From NCBI RefSeq assembly GCF_014633365.1, contig NC_068352.1:33079310-33143309 (forward strand): a DNA stretch of 64,000 nucleotides, in the 5' to 3' direction. Origin of the DNA: Diospyros lotus (taxonomy: Eukaryota; Streptophyta; Magnoliopsida; Ericales; Ebenaceae). The stretch's first letter is position 1, and every line of letters starts with the position of its first letter. This document shows, piece after piece, positions 22,740 to 34,000 of this stretch. Position numbers and translations under genes: made by a program. The notes below the pieces were generated by a model that ran no database searches, was not told where the DNA came from, and worked only from the letters and a program-made list of their open reading frames with translations.

Positions 22740-23171
22740 CAGAACACTCCTTGCCATGGTGGCGTAGATGCTTGAACATGTCACAAAGGAATTGGACCCC
22801 TCCAGTAAGCTGTTGCATCATGTTCTATGTATCTTGAGGGCACATGGGAAACAAGGAGGCTCCGTTGAGGTTCCAGTGAGAAGACGACGGAATTCCGGCC
22901 AGGCACACACTCCCATGCGCCGGCGCGTGGCAACTGGCCAGAAAACGTCGGACGGCGCATGCGACAATGGGTCTTTGGTGGTCGGCTGATCTGACGCTGG
23001 TGAACACTATGGCAGCAGCAGTGCTGGCAAATGGTGGCCAGACAGTGGAGTTTCAGCCTTGACAGGGGCGGCGAAGAGAGAGAAAAAAAAAGGAATTTTA
23101 TGGTTGGGAGACTGCTAAAGAAGGATACAGAGCGACGGCTTAGGATTTTCTCACCAGTGGCTCTGATACCA
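22740..23171 (-). mobile_element. Internal 5' remnant of Ty1/copia-like element (minus)
   Basis: On the minus strand, directly after the LTR end, lies TGGTATCAGAGCC (23171 to 23159), the primer-binding site complementary to initiator tRNA-Met. It is followed by ~430 bp of GC-richer sequence unlike its flanks. No gag motif is readable, so the element is truncated or non-autonomous. Confidence 0.6.
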
Positions 23172-23360
23172 TGTGAGAGAATAATTTAGAGAGAAAAACT
23201 TAAAAGATTAGTCTCTCTCAGCTTGCTATTTATAAATGTATAATGGGCCTAATTTACAGGCTTAACCCTATGGGCTTAACCTAAGGCTAATTACAAGCCC
23301 TAATAATTACAAATAAAACACACGTAAAATATGTACAACTATACTAATAATTCTAATAAT
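23172..23360 (-). mobile_element. 5' LTR of the minus-strand copia-like element (short)
   Basis: On minus the LTR ends ...attattctctcaca immediately before the tRNA-Met primer-binding site at 23171. Its distal end is not certain; a rearranged TGT...start could be at about 23338-23360. The ~190-bp size would be small even for copia elements. Confidence 0.5.
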
Positions 23361-25400
23361 ATATATATTGTTATATGTATATTATAAGTTAATGAGTACT
23401 CAATAAGTTGGTGTTGATGGTTATCTTGCTGATAAGTGTGTCTATGTTGATATTTTTGCTACTAACCTCAAATCATTTGGTCTCAACTATCATATTTTGC
23501 CCTGTTTGATCATTGTGAGTGCATTTTCCCCCCTGGCAGTATGGTTTTTCATAGTTAAAACAGTTCTTGCTGCACCAGGGTTGCTTGTTGATTTGATGTT
23601 GGTTTTGATTGTTGCAAGTGGCATAATCTTGCCTTTTGATTTGAGGCTGTTGCAATTACCATTAGGAGAAGGCATTAGAGGCCAAAAGTTGCATAAAATG
23701 CACGAACCTTTAGGAAATAGATGGTTTAGGGCCAGCATTAATGAACTACCTTTATTATTTGTGCCCCATGTTGGCCATTTTACATTGTTGAAGATTGTGG
23801 GATCATTGTTCCTTACAATTTATCCTTCAAGCTTGTTTTATTCATTCAAGCACCTATTCATTTGTGGGCCTGCCATTTTATGCTGGTGTATCATCTGTGT
23901 TTTAAGTATTGTTTTCCATGCCTTGGGTGATGGCTCTGAGCTTATAACCCAAATTTTCTGCTTCCTCCTTAAGTATTGGAATTTTTGCATGAGAAATTAC
24001 AGGCAATGGTTAGCAAGACATGTCTAATGATGTAGTACCTGCTTATCTACTTCCCTGATGCTATCTATCTCTGGGGTAGTGTTTGGAGGTAAGGATGGAT
24101 GCTAATAGCTAGCGCTGCAACTTGGTATTTTCATCTTCATGAGAAAACAACATTTGACAGGGTCAAAAACTCAAAGAGGGTGTCTGAACTGTAATTCTTT
24201 CACGAAGTCTCGTGCTTCCTGTTTTTTGGTAATTTCTTTAACAAGAAAATAATTTATTTGGGCCAATTTCTTAACATAGCTTAACAAGGAATTACCGTAT
24301 TGAGGCTTGTGATTGTTGCTGTGGGGACAATTCTTTAACGAGGAATTACCATATTTGGACAATAATGATTTGTCTGACTTTGTTAGTTGGAATGAAGTGT
24401 TAGCCATATCCTGGCAAGTCTTTTGAAGTGATCCCCATGTTGGTTTTTGAGGGGATCTTCTGCAACGCCTTCCGATTTTGCCTTTTCTTCTATGTAATTT
24501 AAGTGCAGTTCGTCTGACAGGAGATTCTGTGGTATTCTATATCTATGAGATCACTTCTCACTTAACATGTTACCTCATGCTGTCAAGGTCAATTTGCTTA
24601 TTATGTGGACCAATTTACTTTAGAAAATGTGTTTAGTTGACAAAAAGGCATCAGCAGTTAAGGTCCCTGACCCCAGTAATCAGCAAGTAGAAAGAAGTAA
24701 CGGAGGTGCCTTGCATCCTCTGGTGCAATGAGCAAGGTTATTGATCTTTATTGTGAACTGAAGTGTGTTTTCTGCAATGTGAACATTTTGTATCTGATTG
24801 CAGTGGTAGCAAAATTGCCACTCATAATAACCTATATGGCTTATCTACACGCTATCTTTAAGATGCATCCATCCTTACATCTACTTGCTGTTAATACGTG
24901 TGCTTGTATAAAATTTATCTCCGGTGTATATATTGCTTAGATCTGAATAGGTTTGTTTTTGTAAGAAAGTAATGGCGCGCTGTTTGAATCTGCAATCGCA
25001 TCTGAGAGTTATGTTATTAGAAATCGCATAATAACCGCAAAACTTGAACTTACATGCTTAATGGAAACCCTGTTCTGGTAGAGTCATCTATGTGATGGGA
25101 TTTAAATAACTATTACCTTGTTTGATTTGGATTGATAGCACTTCTTTTTTCTTGTTGGTGAGAACTTGCAGCCACTAGGGCATGCTTGGTGTGCATCAGG
25201 TAAACTCAGCCACTAGGGCTTACATAGTAGCCCACAAAAATAGTCTTGTATTCTCCCTTTCCCCTCCCTTCTCCTTGTTTCTATTTTAAATTTCAGTGTA
25301 GATTCTCTGTTGTTTACTGGTCAAGGGAATATGTTTTGGGGAGGGGGAGGTTGCCATTGAACTGTGCTTGTGGGTTCTTCTCCTTGTTTGATAGTTGACA
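23361..25400. other. No clear gene; possible decayed gag on minus
   Basis: In 23473-23655 the minus frame has a Cys-containing peptide (CFNYEKPYCQGGKC) reminiscent of a damaged gag zinc knuckle. No other domain is visible. The 176-residue plus ORF at 23497-24027 is hydrophobic and antisense to it, and I do not regard it as a gene. Confidence 0.3.
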
Positions 25401-27600
25401 TAAAACTCGTTGAATCAAACAAAGATGAGATCAAAATGAATAGTTAATGAATGGCGAGTTAGAATAGATGTAGATGTGGTCGATGTCAAATAGTGGGATA
25501 AAAGAAGGCTTGGAATGGAAAGTAGTCTCATGTGTCGTGGCTGTTGATGACTGGCGGACTTGGTGATTCAAATCCGGAGGGATTCTCTATTGTGTTTAAA
25601 GGATGAGTGTTATTGCGAGATTTGTATTTATTTTTTTTTGCCATATTTGTATTTTAATATCGTGGAATGATGAATGAGAATTTAAATGAATACATTTATA
25701 AAAATATTTATTGATCTACTCTTGCACGCTGATAATAGATTCTTAGGTCGTCGTCTTTATGTCTTGGGTACAAGTTTAAAAATACATTTGATAATATTTA
25801 TATGAAGAATAGTTTAGATATAATGGTATGATTAGTGTCATGTTAGATGTGAGATTAGGAGTGAGCAAAATTTTAGTTAAATTAAAATAATTGAATTGAA
25901 TTATTTGAAATTAATCGTTCGGTTTAATTCAATTTGTGCATCGGTTTGATTTGATTTTTAAATTTAATTTTATTATTTATTTTAGTTTGATAGTGAAATA
26001 ATCAAATTAATAGAAATATTTTTTTATTCGAGTAAGAAATTTTTTAATTAAGTAATATTATTTTTATTTAAATAATATTTTTTAATTAAATAATAATTAT
26101 TTTTAATCAAGTAATATTCTTTTTATTCGATTAATGTTTATTTTAGATTTGTTTTTTGTAACTTTTTCAATTGGTTCATTTTTTTTTTTCATATTTTGGT
26201 CAGCTCTTTTGATTTTTGATTTCTTTAGTTTTTGTATTTGTTTGATTGATTAAATTAAATTTTTTTACATAGACTCAGTTATTCTGATTTTAACATTTTG
26301 ATTGGTGATTAAATTTTATTTAAGATAATTTTCTATTTTTTAATTAAAATATTTTAAGAATATTATTAAAATTTAAAAAATTTGACATAGGTTTTAAAAA
26401 TGAAACAATTATTTGCTTAAATAATAAAATAGGTGAAAATGGTCTAAAATACTTGCAAATGAACTATTATTTGCTTAGGATTCACGTTGGTTCATTACAA
26501 AATCTAAAGCCATGCGATATATTGTTGTAGAACTAAAGTTAAGTTTATATGTATGAGGACAACAATTAAAATGATGTATTTTCAAGTTTAGATAAGAAAA
26601 AAAAAAGGAAAAGATAACGAGCCTTATTTATATTTGAGTGCAAGTAACTTAATTGAGTGTACTTTGTGTATTTATAGTAGGTTATGAATTAAATTAGAAT
26701 TATTTTTAAGAGACAATAATAAGTGATTTCATTCTTTTTATCGGGTCTGGGTAGAGATCAAAGATCTTGAGCGATTGATTTGGTAGAACAATTTAATGAA
26801 AATTATGAAAAAAAGATTTATGTTATTGGTATGGACATTTTGTGTATATATATATTGTAGGGATGTAAATGGGTTTTACTTAATATAATTTTTATGGTTG
26901 TTTAGATAAATTTTTAAATGAATCTAGTATTAATATTTCATTTTTATATTATTTTTATTTTAAATGAAATTAATTGCAATTCATTAACACTCATTTATAT
27001 CGTTATATTTTTATTTCGCTTTTAGAGTTAAAAGACAATATGATTAAAGTTTAAATATAATTCAAATAATTCATATTGTAATTGGAGTAAGTTATCGACT
27101 ACTGAAATAGCTAAGCTTAGACGAGGCAAGAAGTTGGTTACTTTTTCGCTATGAAATTTACCCATTTTTTGGGCAAAAGAATCACATAAAAGAAAAAAAA
27201 AAAAAAACCAAGGTTATGTTAAAATGGTAAAGATAACTAATGGAACAAGAAATAATTTGAAATATAGACGAAAGACGATATGGTCGGTTTGGTGCATTTG
27301 TTTTTAATTCTATATTTTACCTTCTGTTTTAGCCCCCAGCCCTTGTTTAGTACAGTTTATTTGATATTTTGGGAGTTTATTTTCTTTAGTTCATGATTAA
27401 TATTAGTTGATTAATTTTTTGAATAGAAAGTTCGGACTATTATTATTCAAATGGCGAATAATATTAGTCAATTAATTCATAAAATTGTGCATAATTTTTT
27501 ATATTAAAAATTATATTTATAAAAAAACTCATTTTTTTATATTTTTCGTACAACCTAAAGTTACGGTACGGGGAGCCCTTTTTGCTTAGTTTGAGGGTAT
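25401..27600. other. AT-rich intergenic stretch
   Basis: Extremely AT-rich, with repeated aataatatt/ttaattaa words around 26020-26130 and several A or T runs. No ORFs worth reporting. It separates the UBA2C region from the TBL 3' end. Confidence 0.6.
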
Positions 27601-27708
27601 ATCTATTTATTTATCCATTCCGTAAAGTCTATTTTGCTTACTTCGAACCTGGAGATCGAAAGAGGTGTGTTGAAACTTTGAAATGCGTCAATCAATCTGA
27701 TTATACAC

Positions 27709-29949
27709 TTAGGTCTTGTGACGAGCAGGAGCAGGTGCAGGTGCAGGTGGAGGTTTAATTTTCCTTGACCTGTAATCCTGTAGTACATGTGCGTAGAGGA
27801 TTTCATTCCAAGTATCAGGGACTCCAGGAAGGCACCAGTGAATGCAATCAGCAAAATTCTTTGGGTCTGCCCTCTGCTCTTTGGTCAAGAGCCTGCCCCT
27901 ACGCTCCCCATAAACTGAGGTATGCCCGTCCTTCCGAAACTCGGACAGTTGGGTGATGTTTAATAGTGTGGCATCAATTTGTAGTTGCCCCAAGACGTCT
28001 CTCACTATCCCCATGATTTCAAGGTTTGAACCAGTTCCCCAGTATGGACCCTGGATTGGGTGTGACTCATTAAAGCAGTTCCCCTTGCTGCCATGCTTCC
28101 ACTCCCAGCTCCTGCAGATGACCAAGAATGGTCAGTTTAAGGTACCCAGATGACACTCTGAAAATGGGCAGAATTAGGACTTATGAAAGCTTAAACAGAA
28201 ACACAATTATCTGGGCTCACCATAGGTGTGTTGGAGACATGCTCATGAAATAGACCTTTTGGCTGTGAGGGTTGATTCTGTCTTCTAACCATCTTGCCCA
28301 TGTTTCCATTGCCAATCTATATGCAGTGGTTACCTTGTACTCCTGGACATTGTAAGGGTACCCTAGCCTGAAAAGTAAATTAAAAGGCCACAAGGAGCAA
28401 ACAATGTAATCTTATTCCTCTTCTGAATCACAGTGGAATAGCAGGTGATTGGCTAGATTTCTCACGTTGCGTTGATCTGGGGTTTGTACATCCACCATAT
28501 GTAGCTCTCAAACACCAAAATGTCGACGCTTTCCCACTGCTTACCATGCTTGGCTATCGAGTCGAGCTTGACCAGTCTCTTTCGTACAGTATGGTTTATT
28601 GCGTTATCCGAATTCGACTCGACTACGAAGGGCGCCCAGAAGTACTCTATCGTCGCGTTGTAATCCTGGAATCAAAATGCTTTCATATGTTGCCAACAGT
28701 TCTTTACCAAAATGTGGGTTTGAATTAATGGTTGTTGGAGGATGATGACGAGGCAAGTTGGAAGTACCTTGGCTGTGAAGATCTTTCTGGGAGGAACTCT
28801 CTGCAGGGACTTCTTTCCATCAGGAATTACAGACTGTACCAAACAGACCATTGACTCAAACATGCCTCTCTGTATTGAGTCCCCTACAAACATCAGCCTT
28901 TTGTCCCTCAGTACCTCCAGCAACTTCAAAGCATTAAACCTAGCAGGATATACACCGTTGTACACACTTGTTATAAAGAGATGGAGTCCATATATTGTGC
29001 AAGATAAGGACCAAAAAGACTCAACTGAAGGTTCTTTCCTCCTCTTCCTTCTCCTTTCTCTTTCTTTTTGCAAGTCTTAGCCAATGATTTTAAAGATGAT
29101 TGAATAATGCTGAGATTGCCTCAAATGGAATTTGTACACCCAATCAAAAACTCATTCTCATTCTCTCTATGAACATTAGTGGGCAGTTTATAGATTGTGA
29201 GATTGGGTATATTGAGCTTTAGGGTTCATTAGATAATCTCTCTTTTACGCGATCCATTATTGATCACATACTAAAATTTGTTCCTCCTAGGTGTGTCTCT
29301 AATTCTGATCTTGTGACAAATGGTATTAGACCGATACTTAACAAATAAAGTGAAACAAACTTGAAATGACATCTTCTTTTCTACACATTTAAGCTCCATC
29401 AAAAACAACCCTTGAAACCAAGAAGCCTTAACTTGTCCTTCCATTACTGACGCTTTCAAAAACTGAAAAAATTATAGAAAACGCCCTAGAATTAGCTGTG
29501 TTTTACAGCCGTCGTCAATATCCTTCTCTATTTGTACAGCAATATTATCAAAGTATGTTACTTATTAGTTACCTTGGCAACTTGCACGTGTTAGGCTGCC
29601 ACCTCCAGTTCTGATAAAGGGCATCAGGTCTCCCATTCCTCTGGCAGGTCACTTGCTTGACCAGGAACTGGCAACTCTCTTCTGTGTAGAGTGGGTAGGA
29701 GCCATTGTCCCACACCCACTTCCCCTCAAAGACATTGCAGCCTACTTCAACAACATCTTCATCAGACACATTCACTGGCAATCTCACCGGATTACGCCTG
29801 CTCAGCAGCTGCAGAACAGGGCTGTGGCTGTTCTTCAAGCCGTCGAGGACGAGTCGGGCCGTGCCGAGCACGAGGAGGGAGGCCAACGCAGCGGTGAAGA
29901 GGCACTGGACTTGGCCGTGGCGGTTGAGGAAAGGCGGTGCCTTCTTCAT
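27709..29949 (-). CDS. TBL33: Trichome birefringence-like xylan O-acetyltransferase (TBL32/33 type)
   Basis: Five minus-strand exons, 29949-29573, 28939-28768, 28665-28466, 28367-28221 and 28111-27709, join in phase to 432 residues. An N-terminal membrane anchor (about 14-33, FTAALASLLVLGTARLVL) marks a type II Golgi protein. The TBL domain carries CNVFEGKWVWDNGSYPLY and NWRWQPNTCKLPRF. The esterase GDS motif is at about 145 (RLMFVGDSIQRG) and the DxxH motif at about 387-390 (DCIHWCLPGVPDTWNE). All catalytic Ser, Asp and His positions are present. TBL32/33 add 3-O-acetyl groups to xylan residues carrying glucuronic acid in secondary walls. The C-terminal tail KPPPAPAPAPARHKT is an odd Pro/Ala repeat. 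The choice between TBL32 and TBL33 is by memory of family wording, so the symbol is tentative. Confidence 0.92.
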
Positions 29950-30861
29950 TTTGAGCCGGTGAATGTGGTGATTGTGATGGTGCCATTGTTCTGTAGTTTC
30001 TTGGTTGCTTTTAGATTAGGCTGTTGCTTATTGGGTCGACGAGTCTTGCCACGATGTTGCTTTGGTTTGAAGCATTTCCTAACCACCCCATGCAACTACC
30101 AGTTGGTGAACTTGTTTTTCAAGGCCAATGTGAGGCCTGGGCTATAGAGATAGTTTGGCAATATCTTTGTTGACGAGTCAATTCTGCTTTACTCTTAGGG
30201 TCACGACCTTAATTGATCTTATTGATATATGATTCAAAATATATTGATATGTTATATGTTATTTGGTTAATTCATGTAAGTGACATATAGTATATGGTAT
30301 TATATTTTATGTTAAATATAATTGACAAATAATTAATTGGGTTAAGCAAATAAATAATTGGGTTGGGCCAGCCATTTGTGTCTCAAGCCCAAGCCCAAGT
30401 CTACTTAATTTGTTCATTTGGTTTCATGTGCATTTCATTTCTGTTGCATTTGCTTTATATATATATATATATATATATGTGCACACGCATGTTAACAGGT
30501 TGATTTTTATTGAAGTTGTTGATCATCTCTTGAATCTCATCCGATGATTTATATCTCTCGTCCCTTTATATATAAGGCTTGATGGAAGTGAAAGCATTAT
30601 TCTTCTAACTATAGACGCATCTCGCAAACTCTTTCTTTACGAAAATTGCAAGAAATCATAATCTCTCTAATTGTTGTTTGCTATTATTTTTTTGTCTAAG
30701 ATGAAATCTGACAAGTGATAAAGGTAAAGAAGGAATTGATGTGAGTATTGTAATTGCTTGTATATAAGCATGTACGTATAATTTATATTTGTTAGATTGT
30801 AAATAAATATTGTTTAACAAAAACAAAAGCCCAAAACAAAAACAAAGCCCAAACAAAAACA
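29950..30861. promoter_or_regulatory. Divergent intergenic region between TBL and IPT9
   Basis: The two start codons are 982 bp apart. The region holds an (AT)n run at 30457-30478 and a TATA-like tatatataagg near 30569. GCCCA words occur at 30366-30400 and 30830-30850 next to the IPT9 start. GCCCA/TGGGC elements are typical of promoters of plant housekeeping genes. Confidence 0.4.
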
Positions 30862-31083
30862 ATGGTCTTTCTTCCACTAATCTTCTTCTTTCCCTCTCAT
30901 CCTGGGTTTTCTTCGCAATTCGCGGAAGAAGATGATAAGCGGGTTGGGGTGCATTCGCCAGTGTTGCCTCCGCCTCTCGTTCCCGGCGGCCAGGCCTCTC
31001 CCCAGGCACTCTGCTTTCCCCATCCGCCGCCGTTGTGGTGTTCGCCGACTCTACGCCACCGCCACCTGCTCAGCCGCGGCTAA
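30862..31083 (+). other. Upstream ORF overlapping the IPT9 start
   Basis: An ATG in good context (aacaATGG) opens 73 codons in the +1 frame relative to IPT9 and runs 150 bp past the IPT9 ATG at 30932. It would be translated first if transcripts start upstream of 30862. It could reduce IPT9 translation or be bypassed by a downstream transcription start. The peptide has no known domain. Confidence 0.4.
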
Positions 31084-34000
31084 GAAGGAGAAGGTGATCG
31101 TGATTTCCGGCCCTACCGGCGCCGGGAAAACCAGGCTAGCCTTGGAGCTCGCGAAGCGGCTCAATGGAGAGATTATCAGTGCCGATTCTGTCCAGGTTTC
31201 GAGATGGCGCTTAGTTACCGTTTTGCTTGCCTTGAATCTTGTGGAAATCGGTTCTAACATGAATTGAAAAGCCGGACTGAACTAGTTACAGCTGCTTTGA
31301 GCTAGGAGAGAAAGCTTGACGCTGTCTTTGGAACTAGGATTCATCGCGGAGGGAAAGTAAAAGAGAAAGGAAATAGTGGGAAAAGTAGTTGAAGCTAATT
31401 GTTTTTGGTTAATAACTAATAACAATTAATTAATTTGTTGAGGGTAAAATGAAAACAAGATTAAGAGATATTTGTAATCCTTCTGTTTTCATTATCCGTG
31501 AAAAAAGGTATGCGTGTTGGTAATTTGATTGTATCTTCGAGTTCCTTTGGCTTGAAAAATCTTAGTTCCAAACATGGATAATTGTTTCCAGGTTACGTGG
31601 ATATGCTTCAATCCTAAACTGTTAGCATTAGGATCATGTGAGCTTGCTTATAAAGTGATCTCCCTTCTCTTTATTACGGTGACCTTTAACATTTATTTGC
31701 TGCCTAGTTAATCCAATTTGATTTCTGTTGCAGGTATATCAGGGTCTTGATGTTGGATCTGCAAAGCCTTCATTTAGCGAAAGAGAGGTATTCAGATGCT
31801 TGCCTCACCGAACTCTATTTTCGTACACGTACTTCTTCCATCAAATGCATTCCAAATTTTTTACCATAGCTCCTTTACTGTTTATGAGAAATCCGCATAC
31901 GACTTGATACCCATTGAAAGGACAGATGCATGGGTTTACTGGTGCTGGAGGTTGGAGGTGGTTGTATCATTGGATGTACTTGCCCACAGTTAAAAAAGGA
32001 AAGTAAAAATAGTGGAAAATCCTAGGCGAAAGAAAATTGTAGCCACCAAGTACCATTCCACTGTAGTCCACCAAGTACTGTGTATCATGTATGCTCTTCA
32101 TATGTTAGTCCATATGCTTAGGGACTGTATCATATTAGAAGTACAGTAGGACTGGAAGCAGACTTCCAAAAAGACACAAAGCTATACATAGTAGAAATCC
32201 TGTTTGGTTCTAGAATTGACATGTTGATTTCACATTGTTTTCATGTATATTAGTCATTTGGTTGTTGCCTGATTGGGTAAAATTATGTAAATGAAAGTCT
32301 GGGGTCACCTAGCTAAGCACTTCTTTTAAGTGATTATCTTTTCTTTCTAATATTAATATCTTGAGTGGTGTGCTTATGCTTTCTGAGCCCCTCTTCAAAC
32401 TGTAACACTTGATTTTTTCTGAATTGAAGATAAAATGCTTGACTCTGTGCCTGTGTGCCCGTGTTAAAGGTGTTAAGCAAATGTAATTTTGCAAAATTAG
32501 TCCTATGTCCTATGCCATTTTATAATGATTGGTATGGGTAAATTTGAGAACCATTGCATCTTTTGGTTAAAGCAAACTGCTTCGGAGATAACTGATTATG
32601 TAAACCCCGATTGTTTACAAGCAATTTCAGATGCCAAATTTAGAGCATCCTTTCTCAAAATCATCATTACCCTCCCTGGTGCTTTATAGTAATTAAAATC
32701 AAATCCATGAAGGAGAGCATTTTTTTTTTTATCTAAGTAACGTGGGGTATTTGGAGCTTCGACTCGACTAATCCCCATGAGCCTATGCAAACTGTCATGG
32801 TCATATGAGCTAGGCAAAGCTCCACCACATGGCAGGCGGAGCCCCCTTCTGCAGTCACAAGGAGAGCAAGCAATTCTTGCACAAACTCCACCAAACAGCA
32901 CGGTGGGTGGAGCACCACATCAACCGCAAGCAGTGCGTAGGGCCACACATACCCCACAATGCATCGTGGCCCCCAAGAATCCAGTTGGGAAATGTGTTAT
33001 GTAATCGGTCAAAGAGACTCGAACCTGCATGAATAATCTTTGTCAGGCTGTCCATGAAAAAAATTAGAATTTTACTTTCCTCTGGGTGCAAAATCCACCA
33101 ATTTGAAGTTGTCTTGGATATCCAAATGGGTAATATCAACCTTTTGTTATGCCTTCAATATGAGAATCTAAATCGTTTGGCTTGCCTGCTAGTTGTTCCA
33201 AAATAGACAGCTCCCATCAAACTGCAATTGGTATTTGAGATTGAGATCCTAAAGAATGCAGCTTCTTGGGTATTTCATGTATGAAAAGAAACTATCATGA
33301 TAGTTATGTGGAAACAAACCAAACAGTTCAAAAATTAGCTCCTTGTGAAAACTGTTAAAAGAGGCTAACTTTTTTGTCCTTAATGACAGAAGGTGGTAAG
33401 GATGGCTAACTCTGCATAGAGACTCTTATCATATGGGAGGGTGAACTTGCCTAAAGTTGCTTGAAGTAGAGGTAGTGACTGAGAAATTGCTATGAGGGAT
33501 GTGAATGGTTTGTTGAACCAGGGATCATGATAAATATTTGCAGTTAGGTTACCTTGGTTTCCCCTGTTTGAACAATGAAATTCCTGCCGATTATTTGGAA
33601 GCCAGAGTCTTGATTAGTGGCTTGACTTCTATTGATGGCCATGGCCTTGACAGGCTCCTTGCACTTGCAATTCATTTGTTCATTTCTCTCTCTGAACTAG
33701 CTGCTGTAAGAGGGGTTTATAGTTCGCAAGTCTTTGTTTGACAAGACCAAAGAGTCTTTCTGAGCTTTTATTTGAAATCTTGCAAAGAAGATGCTCAATA
33801 GTGCAAGTCCTTTGTTCTTGCTCTCTTATCTAGTTATATTGTTTTTTCATAGCAGAGGGGGGAAGGATACATCGCCTTTGTAATAAGATGTCACTGCAAA
33901 GCCGTGACAATGGCTACTATCCTAACTCGGTATGAATTAGGAAGTGCAGAATTAAGAAACAGAGGAGAATAGAGAAGAAAGAGAGAGAGAGAGAGTTAGG

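Noticed and set aside
23497..24027. 176-aa hydrophobic plus-strand ORF
   Set aside because: No domain, T-rich composition, antisense to a possible gag remnant; hydrophobicity follows from T-rich codons.
29653..30147. 164-aa plus ORF opposite TBL exon 1
   Set aside because: Antisense to a well-supported exon with membrane anchor and TBL motifs.
33977..33997. (GA)n microsatellite in IPT9 intron 2
   Set aside because: It lies inside the solo LTR as its CT-rich leader on minus.
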